This document shows positions 1 to 11,028 of a stretch of 64,000 nucleotides of DNA, piece by piece. Source of the stretch: Brevundimonas sp. LM2 (GTDB lineage: Bacteria; Pseudomonadota; Alphaproteobacteria; Caulobacterales; Caulobacteraceae); NCBI RefSeq assembly GCF_002002865.1, contig NZ_CP019508.1, positions 1,902,501 to 1,966,500 of the forward strand. The letters are read 5' to 3'. Positions within the stretch are counted from its first letter, which is position 1, and each line of letters starts with the position of its first letter. A program made the position numbers and the translations under genes. The notes under the pieces are model-generated. The model was not told the origin of the DNA. It saw only the letters and a list, made by a program, of their open reading frames with translations, and did not search any database.

Positions 1-1996
<1,996 letters not shown>

Positions 1997-2063
1997 TCTC
2001 AGCAAAACTCATTCGATCTTTAACAGACAATGTCTTCTCAAATAATCTGCTGTCCGCCTGGTT

Positions 2064-2181
2064 GACCTGGTGGTTATGTCGGAGGTTCCCCACCCGATCC
2101 CATTCCGAACTCGGTCGTTAAGCCCTCCAGAGCCAATGGTACTTCGTCTCAAGGCGCGGGAGAGTAGGTCGCCGCCGGGTC
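2064..2181 (+). rRNA. rrf: 5S ribosomal RNA
   Basis: About 118 bases begin GACCTGGTGG and end GCCGCCGGGTC, so the two ends pair as in 5S helix I. The internal CCCGATCCCATTCCGAACTCGG segment is the conserved loop A to helix III region, and GGGAGAGTAGGTC matches the conserved 3' part. It lies about 65 bases after the 23S gene, as in alphaproteobacterial rRNA operons. The ends are uncertain by a few bases. Confidence 0.96.
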
Positions 2182-2246
2182 TACCAGTCGGACAACAGAT
2201 TATCTGAGTTCTCTCGAACATCTTCCTTCACAACACACCCATCTGC

Positions 2247-2323
<77 letters not shown>

Positions 2324-2330
2324 AGATTTA

Positions 2331-2363
2331 AACCCGCTATTTCAACAGGATAGCGGGTTTTTT
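2331..2363 (+). terminator. Rho-independent terminator of the rRNA operon
   Basis: A perfect 10-bp stem (AACCCGCTAT and ATAGCGGGTT) with a 9-base loop is followed by a run of T. It starts seven bases after the tRNA CCA. Its position suggests it ends rRNA-tRNA transcription and insulates the island that follows. Confidence 0.9.
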
Positions 2364-3004
2364 CTTGCCCGGATTCGTCACTCAAAAATTGATCGTGGCA
2401 GCCTCGTGGAAGCGTCAGGCGGCGAACCGTAGCGTAAGTTGCTGTGCTATCGCACTTTTTTCGCTTCTCGATTGGACCTGTGAAACGTGCGCTCAAAACG
2501 TCATCGCACACCGACGCAAGCGCCTCGTCGGTGACGGGCAGCCGGTGCTCTAGGAACTGCGATCGTCAGGCCGCTCGACCGCGACGCTGTGTCCGGACCG
2601 ATCATTCCAGGCGACGATCTGGTCGTCGTCCGGCGTCGCTGTCAGGCGCTAGACCGGCAGAACGCGTCCGGCGCTTAGAAGGCCGTACTGATCGCTACGA
2701 GCTTCGATGCACTGGCATGCCGGAGGCGGCCTTAGGATCATCAGGTCCAAGGCCTCGGCCCGCTGCGCATACTGAAGTGGACGAATGGCTCCGCTTACAA
2801 CACGGCTGCCGCCGTGCTCGCCCCTGCCAGGGGTGCGGGGCTCGTCAGAGCTGCATGATTTGAAGGGGCTCCTAGGACTGAAAGGCGCCAGGAGCGGACG
2901 TCGGTTCACTGAGGGAAAGGCGTCATTAAATCCCGTCGAGCTCATTTCCGCTCACGCCCATGGGGGCTCAGCGGATTGTCTCGCGGTGACGTTTCAGAGC
3001 CAGC
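2364..3004. other. Island left arm without a supported gene
   Basis: About 640 bases between the terminator and the first convincing gene. Several overlapping reading frames exist, but none has a family-like sequence. On the minus strand a protein-like stretch crosses from one frame to another near 2570, which may be a decayed gene, but I cannot name it. The only clear structured element is the direct repeat at 2780-2832, listed separately. Confidence 0.5.
2780..2832 (+). repeat. 54-bp imperfect direct repeat, left copy
   Basis: This segment and 10667-10720 share the order GACGAAT, GC, CGCTTAC, CA and then an uninterrupted 20-bp block GGCTGCCGCCGTGCTCGCCC, followed by a C-rich tail ending CCAGGG. 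I estimate roughly 80 percent identity by eye. The two copies are in the same orientation and flank the gene pair and the Fic gene, as expected for a cargo block gained or swapped by recombination between repeats. Confidence 0.7.
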
Positions 3005-4936
3005 TCACGCGCGTGCGAAGAGTTCAAGCCCCGCCATCGAACGCCCGATGGACGAGCGCAGCTGGGGTTCGATAACGCACAGGACGTTCAGATCGTTGAG
3101 CATCTGGCCAGCCTGTGCCTTGTCGGAAATCGCAAAGGCGATCTCCTCGATCCAGGCGGCGGCAAACTTCAGCCATTCTTCAAGCTCGGCGTGAGCGGCC
3201 GCGCCGATCAGCGCGATCAAAAGCTCTTGGTGCGAAAAATCGGCATCGGGCCGTTCGTAGCGTCGTTTGCGGCACAGGATGCGGACTTGCTCCGCCAGCG
3301 CCGGATTACGGGTTGTTGATGCAACGCCAGCCAGACCGTTCAGCAGCGTTTTCACCGTGGCGTCGTCGGTACTGGCTGTGAACCGGTGACCGGCGGCTTC
3401 GATCCTTTTGACCGCTTGCTCGAGGTAGATCGGATCAATTGTGTGAACGCCCTGAAGGTTGATGAGGGCGATCACGCTCTTTGGTTCGAGCACCATCGTG
3501 TCGCTTGGGAGCTTGTCGAGAAATTCGCGAACCTGCGGAGGCAGCGGATTTTCGACCGGGGGTGCGTCGCCTTCCAGGGGACCGGGCGCATAGCTGAACG
3601 GGAACACGATGTGCTTCGACAAGGTGTCGTGATCTTTGGAGTTGCCGGTCAGGAAGTTACGCAGCGGCCCCTCCGGGAGATCGCTGGCGCTCCGCTCGAC
3701 CGCATTCTGAAGCCGACCGATGAGTTCCGCCTTGAGGCGCGTCGGATCGACCGAGTCGGGCAGCCAACGTGATTCAAGTCGCAGATCGATGTGCGATCGT
3801 AGATAGGCGTTTCGGGCCCGTGCCTTGAGCGCCAACCGCGAAAATCGGGCGATATCCACCCGGCTCGGCACCTCTCTAATCAGTAATGATGCATGAGCGA
3901 GCGACGCGAGACGGCGCTGAAAGGGACGGTACTCGCGGAGTACGCCGGTGCGGAGGAGTTCGCCTTCGACCAGCATGAACATCGCGGTCAGCAGCCGGAG
4001 CTGCCCGCCATCGTCCTGAGCATCTGCCGAACAGATTTGCTTCGCCAGCGCCAGCAAGGGCGCCTCGAGCTCCGGCGCTTTTGCGACGTGCGGCAAACCG
4101 ATCTCGACAGCCCCAACTTTGGAGATCAGATCATCCGACTCCAGCGCCCAGTTCATAAGGTCTGCGTATTGGCTCGCCTCGACGGACGACCAGTCGGCAT
4201 GCCGCAGGATCGAGGCGTGCGCCGACAAGGCCAGTGCGAAGCGGGCTCCCTCGAGGGTATCCCATGCGAGAAAACGCGAGATCACCGTCGGAGCAATCTG
4301 TTCGGCCAGTTCAGGGAGCGTTGATACGGGTTTGCCGATCAAGCGCTCGTAGTAGGCGAGTTCGGTCGGAACGAGCGCCGTCAGTTCGAAGGTTTCCTGA
4401 TCAAGCGTCTCGCGGATCGCATCGAGAACCGCTTGGGGACCCGCTGAGAGTTGATCGGCGAGCGGAGCGATTTCCGGCGGCAGCAGCGTCCGCGACTTCA
4501 GAGTCTCTCGCCACTCGGTGAGATCCTCCGCGATCAGACCCGCCGCCGCCAGTTCGTCGTCAAACCCCTCAAGTCTTTCTTCGGGGGTCGCCTTCAGGCC
4601 GAAGTACGGTTGGATCAGGAAGACCGAGTCCCCGCCCCTCAAACGCAACGGAGAGCTGGCGACATCGTCGGCGCGCTCAATCGTCCAATCACTGCCGTCG
4701 TCGGCTTTCAGGGTTTCGGTCGAGTTCTGCGTGTTGGCGTACAGGCGCGCGACCGTTTGAAAGAACCCGTCCCGCCGAAAGGTCGCGGGGCAAGCGCCGA
4801 AGAAAACCGATCCTTCAACTTCAAGCCCAAGGTGCTTCCGAAAATCATCGCCCGCCATCAGGGCGGGACGAATGAACCCCGGCAGCAACGTCAGGAAACG
4901 CGCCGCCCGCACTCGCCGCTGGTCATCCTTCGCCAA
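3005..4936 (-). CDS. Uncharacterised 643-aa protein, partner of the 1398-aa gene
   Basis: I do not recognise this protein as a member of a named family. It reads as soluble and mostly helical, with no signal peptide or membrane segment. The N-terminal 130 residues are more mixed, with beta-rich stretches such as GSVFFGACP. The rest resembles an alpha-solenoid or helical-repeat protein. The ATG start lies 14 bases inside the end of the upstream 1398-aa gene, so the two are surely co-transcribed and probably translationally coupled. Its location just inside a tRNA-integrated island suggests accessory cargo. A defence or toxin-control role is inference from context only. Confidence 0.8.
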   Translation of the reverse strand: MAKDDQRRVRAARFLTLLPGFIRPALMAGDDFRKHLGLEVEGSVFFGACPATFRRDGFFQTVARLYANTQNSTETLKADDGSDWTIERADDVASSPLRLRGGDSVFLIQPYFGLKATPEERLEGFDDELAAAGLIAEDLTEWRETLKSRTLLPPEIAPLADQLSAGPQAVLDAIRETLDQETFELTALVPTELAYYERLIGKPVSTLPELAEQIAPTVISRFLAWDTLEGARFALALSAHASILRHADWSSVEASQYADLMNWALESDDLISKVGAVEIGLPHVAKAPELEAPLLALAKQICSADAQDDGGQLRLLTAMFMLVEGELLRTGVLREYRPFQRRLASLAHASLLIREVPSRVDIARFSRLALKARARNAYLRSHIDLRLESRWLPDSVDPTRLKAELIGRLQNAVERSASDLPEGPLRNFLTGNSKDHDTLSKHIVFPFSYAPGPLEGDAPPVENPLPPQVREFLDKLPSDTMVLEPKSVIALINLQGVHTIDPIYLEQAVKRIEAAGHRFTASTDDATVKTLLNGLAGVASTTRNPALAEQVRILCRKRRYERPDADFSHQELLIALIGAAAHAELEEWLKFAAAWIEEIAFAISDKAQAGQMLNDLNVLCVIEPQLRSSIGRSMAGLELFARA

Positions 4937-7900
4937 AACGGGTGTCCCTTTCAGCGTATGCCGTCATCATCTGACGAAGTGTATCCAGGAGCCATTCATA
5001 ACTCGGCGGCTCTCTGTCCTTGAGCGCCTCCACCTTGGCCTTGAGCCAGGCTTCGAAGCGTTTGCTGCTCGGTTCGTCGGGAAGCTCGTACACGCTCATC
5101 GCGAGCCGGCTCAGTTTCCATGCATGCCCGTGCGCGGCCATGATCGAGTCCGGGTTGTCGATCAACGCGGACCAGTTTCTCGGATCCGCGCAAGCCAGCA
5201 GCCAGTTTGAGCGCGCGGCGGCTTCCTCGTCGGTCGCCGCGTCACCCCATTGCGCGATCATGGCGTCGATCAAGACCTCGCCCCATCCGATCAGCCAGGG
5301 ATCTTCCGTCCGGGGCGCGAACCATCCCCGCATCAGCGTCAGCGCCAGATTTTCGCGGAAGGCTCGCAGGTCGCCGTTCTCGACCAAACGTCCGTCTCGA
5401 ACCGTCGCTCGCTTCACATGACCGACGATCTCGTCGACTTCGACTGGGAAGAGCGCCAGCCCCGATTGTCGAAGGGTCGTTCGATGCGACAACCGCTCAG
5501 CTTCGGACAACCCACCCAAGGCGACAAGCCGATCCATCACGTCGAGGCTGGTCCAGATCGCAGAACTGGCGTCTGGCGTTTCGACGAGCCGGTGCTGATT
5601 GACGAACCGATCGTCGCAGACGATCGCCGCGACCTTGGTTGCGAGATCGAGCGTCTCGTACGTTGGGAGCCCCTGTTTTTCCTCGCGGGGGACCAACGGA
5701 ATAACGGTCACCTTGCCACTGACGATGCCCTCCGCGAGGGCCGCGCGAATACGCTCGATGACGACGTCGATTTCGCCAGCGCGCCCTTCCATCGCGATAA
5801 GAGCGTTGCTCTGATCGATCTCGTCCTGGCTGATAAGAACCTTGAGGCCCGCGCTCGCGAGCTTCTCGAGCACGCCCACGGTCCGAAGATATGAGACCGA
5901 GAGATCGTCGAGATAGAGGGTCGCGCCGTCGGCGATGACGGGTTCGTCCTCCCATCGCGTCTCCTGCTGCTGCAGGTACAGCCGGGCGCGGCGCTCTTCA
6001 TCGCCGGTCAACTTCCCGGCGTCCGCGAGCTTATCGATGACCGCCTCGCAACTGCAAAGGACGTCTTTGTACGCGCCCAGATCGACGCTCTCGTTCCTGA
6101 ACGAACCGATCTTTGTCACCGGACCGGATCGAACGACGAAACGAGGTTCCGTGGACTCGGCGCTCGCCTCCGTCAGCATACTCGCCAGCGCCAGTCCAAC
6201 CTCCGCCACGAGCTTTGAATCAGGCGTCGCGCCCGCCACGAACACGGCGAGCTTGCCGGTGACGAGCGCCTGACGAAGGCCATGCGCGGCCTTGATCTGG
6301 CTCGGCTGGTGGAAGCCGGCCTTGGCCTGCTGCTCGAACAGCATGCCAAGCGTGCTGTGACTTATATGAACGTCCCACTTCGCCAGGACGGGACTGATCA
6401 GATCGATCGCGCCCAAGGTGATCAGCGCGCTGAGATCCAGGCCCAGTTTGACCACATCATCTTCAGTCTTGCCGCGCTTTCCCGAGTACGCAGGAACGAC
6501 GCCGCGTCGGCGAGGATCGTCCTCGGCGCGGTTGGCGATCATCTGCGCCAGCTGGAGCTCAATCAACGGGCGACGAAGCGCGGAGCCCGCAAGCGCCATT
6601 GGAACAATACCGGCCTTCAGCTTCGTCCACACGTCATCGGTCTGCGCGTTCCAGTCCGGCGCCTGGTCGACCAGTTCCTGGAGCGAAATCGATTGAAGGG
6701 GGCCGTCGTCGCCCGAGGTGCGTATCGCCCCCTCGAGCCAAAGGCCCGTGTGGGCGAGCTCGTCGAGACCCGCCTCGGTGGCGATCGAATACGCCGTAAT
6801 CAACGCATGTGGATCCTGGGGGCTCTTCTCGGTCGCCTTGGTTAGCAAGTCGATCAGCCGCGGCGATTTCACTCGCGCGGCCAGTTGCGCAACACCGAGG
6901 ATCTCTTGCGTGGTCCGGCTCTCGCGGGCAGCCCACTCGGTATCGACGAAGCTCAACAGTTCGGGCCAGCGTCCCGACGCGATGATGAGGTTGACCTGGA
7001 GCGCGCGATCGTTGGCATCGTCGCGTTCACCCTGAAGCTCAGCCAATCGGCTTTGGGCGTCGCCGAACTTGCCTCGGCGATAATCGCTCCAAGCCTTCGC
7101 GGCGCGAAGGTCTTGCGAACCGGGGATAAGGTCCTCGACATCATCCAGCATCGCATCGATCTCCGACAAACGCTCGTTTCGGCTGAGGAAACGGATGAGG
7201 TGCTCGGCTTCATCGAGCGACTTCAGCTCGCGGATCAGCCGCCGCCACAGCTCGAGAAGTTTGTCCGAATAGCCTTCATGCGCGAGCGCGCTGACGAGAC
7301 GGCTGAGGACGAGAACGGATTTTGACTTCTCGTATTCCGCCTCAAGCGACGCGACCGACTGCCGACCGGGTCCGTTGGCGATGACCTCCTCGAGCATCTT
7401 GAGATGCGCCGGGAGCAATGCGTTCCCCGCCCCCGCAAGGACCTCGGCCGCACGGCCCGATTGACCAGCCGCCACCAGCAATCGGACTTCGAAGTCCGTC
7501 ATGCCGGCGACGTTCAGATGTGCGTAGAGCAGTTCGCGATGGCGGTTGAAATACTCTAGCGCTTCAGCGGGCGTCGGTCGCGCTTGAGCAACTGCGAAGT
7601 GAGCGAACGCCACATCGTCATTGCCCTTGGGATCCAGCGTGGCCTGTCTCTTGAGAGCGCGTTCGACCAAGGGAATATCGATGGGAATACCGAAACCGAG
7701 CGCCATCGGAACGACGGTAATATCCGCGCCGCCATCCCCCAGAATGGTCGTGAGACGATCTTGCGCTTCCAGTCGCGTCTGGGGATCACGCAGATCGAGC
7801 CACAACGCCATGTTCCGTAGATGGAGCGCTCTCTTCATGTTTCCGACGCACTCAGCAGCGCGCTGCGCCTCGCCATACAGCGACGAAGCCAGTCGCCGTG

Positions 7901-9119
7901 CGGCGAGACCATCGGGTGTGTCGTCGAGAGGGAAGCCGAGGGCGTCGATCTGGAAGCTTCCGCCGGCGACGAGGTGTTTCAGATCGTCGACGACGGCCGA
8001 GGAGAGATGGACGAACGCTGCATCAGCGAGAAGCGCCGGGCACTCCACAAAATCGGAAGCCGTTAGTCCGTGTACGAGCTCAAGCGCGGCTGCCCACTTG
8101 GCGCGCATGTGCATCTGAGCAAGAAGGAAAAACTTCCCGTCGGCGTCCAGGTCGTCTGCAGTAAACCCGGCATCGGCGAGCCACGTCAGCGGCTCCGGTT
8201 CGACATCCGCTCTGGCGCGGATTTGCATCGCGACCAAACGCTTCGCGGGGCTGTCGATCGGTTGCAGCTTGGCAATTCCACCCGTCCAGTCTGACCGCTT
8301 CGCTTCAACGAAGGCAGACGCGAGTACGGCTTCAGGCGTCGATACGAGCGACGTGGAAATCGCGAGCAGCCGATCCATCTCCGACAGTTCAGCATCGTGC
8401 GAGCTCCATCGGACAACCTGCGCGATCGCGGCGGCGCGCACTGCTGGCGATGCGCCGCGCAGGTCTCCCACGGTCAGCCGTTCGGCGAAGCGTTTTGCCT
8501 CATCCAGGATCGGCTCGCCGATGAGAAAGCGCGTCTTCCGCATCCGGTCGGCTTCCTGAGCGACCAGATCATCGATCAGATGTTGGGGGATGGCCGGCTG
8601 GTCTCTGACCAGCTGACCAAGTTGATCCATCTTCAGGAGCTGGAGCTTGTCGCCAACATCAAGCTTCCGGCTCAGACTGACGACGACGAAAGCGATCGTG
8701 TAGGCGAACGCCACGTGTCCTGCGGTCGCATCCTCCGTACCGACGGGCTTGAAGTGAGACAGCGCCGGCCCAGCCTGCGGTTCGCTCTCGGTGTCGGCGA
8801 CCCATTCGTAGACGGCCGTACGGATTTCCGTGCGAGCACCGGCGTCTTCAAGCCAGGTCCGCACCGAGGGGTGGTTGAAGATTTCAGGGCGCCCGGAAAG
8901 TATCCCTTTCACCGCGTTGAAGGCTGCGCTGCCCGGGTTGGTCCCGCTTTGCGAGAGGACGTCGAGCGCCTCGTTCATTTCGTCGTCCAGGTCGGTCACA
9001 CTCAACGGCTTGGCGTCCGCGTCTCTTCGCGCGAGTTCGCCTTTCACGGCCTTGAAGACCGGGGCAATGGCTCCTGCCGCAACTTTGACGGCTCCTGTCA
9101 GAATTGCGGGATCAGCCAT
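4923..9119 (-). CDS. 1398-aa helical-repeat protein with PIN-like C-terminal motifs
   Basis: A very large soluble protein. Residues about 200-860 are leucine- and alanine-rich helical hairpins that look like a TPR-type alpha-solenoid. The C-terminal half carries pieces reminiscent of a PIN-like nuclease fold: LGLDLSALITL near 892-902, LYLDDLSVSYL near 1069-1079 with Asp1071/1072, and IVCDDRFVNQH near 1166-1176 with Asp1169/1170, followed by a Ser/Thr-Leu-Asp segment near 1190. In PIN domains such acidic residues bind metal in the active site, so RNA or DNA cleavage is a reasonable but unproven prediction. The first residues (to about 30) are hydrophobic-amphipathic. The gene overlaps the 643-aa gene by 14 bases. 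The system is not one I can name. Confidence 0.82.
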   Translation of the reverse strand: MADPAILTGAVKVAAGAIAPVFKAVKGELARRDADAKPLSVTDLDDEMNEALDVLSQSGTNPGSAAFNAVKGILSGRPEIFNHPSVRTWLEDAGARTEIRTAVYEWVADTESEPQAGPALSHFKPVGTEDATAGHVAFAYTIAFVVVSLSRKLDVGDKLQLLKMDQLGQLVRDQPAIPQHLIDDLVAQEADRMRKTRFLIGEPILDEAKRFAERLTVGDLRGASPAVRAAAIAQVVRWSSHDAELSEMDRLLAISTSLVSTPEAVLASAFVEAKRSDWTGGIAKLQPIDSPAKRLVAMQIRARADVEPEPLTWLADAGFTADDLDADGKFFLLAQMHMRAKWAAALELVHGLTASDFVECPALLADAAFVHLSSAVVDDLKHLVAGGSFQIDALGFPLDDTPDGLAARRLASSLYGEAQRAAECVGNMKRALHLRNMALWLDLRDPQTRLEAQDRLTTILGDGGADITVVPMALGFGIPIDIPLVERALKRQATLDPKGNDDVAFAHFAVAQARPTPAEALEYFNRHRELLYAHLNVAGMTDFEVRLLVAAGQSGRAAEVLAGAGNALLPAHLKMLEEVIANGPGRQSVASLEAEYEKSKSVLVLSRLVSALAHEGYSDKLLELWRRLIRELKSLDEAEHLIRFLSRNERLSEIDAMLDDVEDLIPGSQDLRAAKAWSDYRRGKFGDAQSRLAELQGERDDANDRALQVNLIIASGRWPELLSFVDTEWAARESRTTQEILGVAQLAARVKSPRLIDLLTKATEKSPQDPHALITAYSIATEAGLDELAHTGLWLEGAIRTSGDDGPLQSISLQELVDQAPDWNAQTDDVWTKLKAGIVPMALAGSALRRPLIELQLAQMIANRAEDDPRRRGVVPAYSGKRGKTEDDVVKLGLDLSALITLGAIDLISPVLAKWDVHISHSTLGMLFEQQAKAGFHQPSQIKAAHGLRQALVTGKLAVFVAGATPDSKLVAEVGLALASMLTEASAESTEPRFVVRSGPVTKIGSFRNESVDLGAYKDVLCSCEAVIDKLADAGKLTGDEERRARLYLQQQETRWEDEPVIADGATLYLDDLSVSYLRTVGVLEKLASAGLKVLISQDEIDQSNALIAMEGRAGEIDVVIERIRAALAEGIVSGKVTVIPLVPREEKQGLPTYETLDLATKVAAIVCDDRFVNQHRLVETPDASSAIWTSLDVMDRLVALGGLSEAERLSHRTTLRQSGLALFPVEVDEIVGHVKRATVRDGRLVENGDLRAFRENLALTLMRGWFAPRTEDPWLIGWGEVLIDAMIAQWGDAATDEEAAARSNWLLACADPRNWSALIDNPDSIMAAHGHAWKLSRLAMSVYELPDEPSSKRFEAWLKAKVEALKDREPPSYEWLLDTLRQMMTAYAERDTRFGEG

Positions 9120-9366
9120 TACTGTCTTTCCGTGCCAGCTCGCTCAGGCGCTCATCGCCGATCATCAATTAACCTTTGACGGCTGCGGGTTCGAACAGGT
9201 TGCCAGATAGCGAGATTTCCTCAAGTTTGTCAGACGGGTAAGTTGGAAGATCGACCGAGCATCCCTCCAAAGAGCGGACATCATACGCGGCAACTTAGAG
9301 CCAGAACTGGATTTTGAGTGGACTTGCTAAAGGCTGACAGAATCGGCTGGCGAGAGACTTGAGAAA

Positions 9367-10482
9367 TCATACGCCATTGGGCGTCTCCACCAGCGAGTAG
9401 CTGGTGCTACGCCCACCCGCAGCTTCCTTTATCAATATGCCGCGCCCGACCAGATTGTTGAGGTCACGCAACGCCGTGTCAGGCGAAGTCTTGGCGATGG
9501 TCGCCCATTTAGCGTTGGTCAGTTTGCCATCGAAGCCTTCCAGAAGAAGGTTCAGCATCTTCCGCTGCCGCTCGTTGAAGGCCGCTCCGGAATGGGCGTC
9601 CCAGAAGCGCGCTTTGCCCAACACATTCGACAGAGTGGCCTCAGCACCGTCAAAGGCGCGACCAAGGCAAGCCAGGAACCATTCCAGCCAGCGTGTGACT
9701 TCGAGATCGCCTTTCTGGGTGGCTTCCAGCAGGTCGTAATACACCTTCCGCTCCTGGCGGATCTGCGCCGACATGCTGTAGAACCGCTGCGGACTTTTCT
9801 CTGAACGGGCCAAGGCCATGTCGGCGATGGCGCGCGCGATCCGACCGTTGCCGTCATCAAACGGGTGGATGGTCACGAACCATAGATGCGCGACGGCGGC
9901 CTTGAGCACCGGATCAATCGGCGAATCGCTCTCGAACCATTCCAGGAACGCCGCCATCTCTTGCGTCAGCAGTTCGGCCGCGGGTGCTTCGTAATGCACC
10001 TTTTCACGTCCGATGGGACCGGAGACCACCTGCATGGGGCCGGAGCTGTCGTCACGCCATGCGCCGACGACAATCTTGCTGAGACCGCTGCGCCCCGTCG
10101 GGAATAGCGCCGCATGCCAGCTGAACAGGCGTTCGGCAGTCAGCGGTGCGCCGTAGTTCTGAGTGGCATCGAGCATCATTTCGACTACGCCCTCGACATG
10201 GCGATCGGCTGGCGCGAGTGCGCCGATGTCCATGCCCAGGCGACGGGCAATGGAGGAGCGAACCTGCTCCTTGTCGAGCACTTCGCCTTCGATTTCGCTG
10301 GACTTGAGAACGTCTTCGGTCAGGGTGGCCAAGACGGCTTCGGCGCGTAGTTGGAAGCCGAGTGCGGCCATGTGGCCGATCAACAGGCCTTGGCGGCGGC
10401 TGACCGCTGCAAGCGGTTCCGCCAAGCGCTCCGCCTTCCATTGGAAGGTCGGCCATTCCGCCAACTCATGTATGTACGTCAA
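9367..10482 (-). CDS. Fic family AMP transferase with built-in inhibitory motif
   Basis: The Fic core motif HPFDDGNGRIAR (residues about 206-217 from this start) provides the catalytic His and the phosphate-binding GNGR. Fic enzymes usually transfer AMP from ATP to a target hydroxyl. Upstream in the protein, SSEIEG (about 61-66) matches the self-inhibitory (S/T)xxxE(G/N) helix, so this is the auto-inhibited class II type. The N-terminus (YIHELAEWPTFQW) resembles the DUF4172 domain that often precedes Fic, and the C-terminal 80 residues look like a winged helix. I chose the TTG at 10482 because the family begins at about this point. A GTG at 10518 would add 12 residues that lie inside an operator-like repeat. 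The protein may bind its own promoter through the winged helix, but this is not shown. Confidence 0.9.
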   Translation of the reverse strand: MTYIHELAEWPTFQWKAERLAEPLAAVSRRQGLLIGHMAALGFQLRAEAVLATLTEDVLKSSEIEGEVLDKEQVRSSIARRLGMDIGALAPADRHVEGVVEMMLDATQNYGAPLTAERLFSWHAALFPTGRSGLSKIVVGAWRDDSSGPMQVVSGPIGREKVHYEAPAAELLTQEMAAFLEWFESDSPIDPVLKAAVAHLWFVTIHPFDDGNGRIARAIADMALARSEKSPQRFYSMSAQIRQERKVYYDLLEATQKGDLEVTRWLEWFLACLGRAFDGAEATLSNVLGKARFWDAHSGAAFNERQRKMLNLLLEGFDGKLTNAKWATIAKTSPDTALRDLNNLVGRGILIKEAAGGRSTSYSLVETPNGV

Positions 10483-10483
10483 A

Positions 10484-10584
10484 ATAATCACCGCATCATT
10501 TGCGGTGATTATCACCACTAATCACCGCAAATAGCAACCATGATCACCGCAAATCACGCGGTGAATAGCGTTGCTAATCACCGC
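10484..10584. promoter_or_regulatory. Operator-like array upstream of fic
   Basis: Six copies of the core ATCACCGC (either strand) fall within about 100 bases. The first two form a perfect 12-bp inverted repeat with a 5-base spacer (10484-10495 and 10501-10512). Further cores lie at about 10521, 10542, 10556 (inverted, shorter) and 10577. Such dense iteration just before a start codon points to cooperative binding by a repressor. The winged-helix tail of the Fic protein is one candidate and the HTH protein at 11029 is another. Confidence 0.7.
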
Positions 10585-10666
10585 AGGGTTGCGTTGCCGA
10601 GCCATTCGCCATGGTGGCCACAGGGACAATCCAGTTCCGAACTAGGGCCGCCGCCATTTTCGACGT

Positions 10667-10720
10667 GACGAATAGCCCGCGCTTACCACAGGCTGCCGCC
10701 GTGCTCGCCCCCGTCCAGGG
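10667..10720 (+). repeat. 54-bp imperfect direct repeat, right copy
   Basis: Partner of the copy at 2780-2832, in the same orientation, sharing a 20-bp exact block (10690-10709 or so). Its right edge merges into the left arm of a strong hairpin. Together the copies bracket a 7.9-kb block containing the 643-aa, 1398-aa and Fic genes. Confidence 0.7.
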
Positions 10721-10760
10721 ACGCGCTTTGCGCCGGCCTTCGGCCGCCCTGGACGGGGGC
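10707..10760. repeat. Large 14-bp perfect inverted repeat
   Basis: GCCCCCGTCCAGGG (10707-10720) is exactly complementary to CCCTGGACGGGGGC (10747-10760), with a 26-base loop. The stem is very GC-rich and has no T run, so it is not a standard terminator. It lies in a gene-free stretch (about 10585-11028) and may be a replication, transfer or recombination structure, or simply an RNA hairpin. The left repeat near 2820 has only a weaker equivalent. Confidence 0.65.
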
Positions 10761-11028
10761 TGCGCGCGACGGCATTCCATAACCTGGGCGGGATGAAGGA
10801 GCGGTCTTTTGGGCGAACAAAGGAGCGGGCCGTGGACCGTTGCAAGCTCTCGCCGTTTGCTTCTGATCGGGCAATCCATCGGTATCGATATCGCCGGACC
10901 CAGTTTGGTCGCAACTCCATTGCAGGGATTGCGCTTCGCTCTGACGTTCACGGCTAGCGGGGGCCAATGCATTCAAACGCGCGAACGCCGCGCCTATGGG
11001 CCTTCTGTAGCCCAGCCGGGGGTAGATC

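Noticed and set aside
2444..2863. A 139-codon plus-strand frame
   Set aside because: Arg-rich, low-complexity composition typical of an off-frame reading of GC-rich DNA, and no start or family support.
5250..9179. Long plus-strand frames up to 260 codons antisense to the 1398-aa gene
   Set aside because: The minus-strand frame is continuous and protein-like; the plus-strand ones are fragments with shadow composition.
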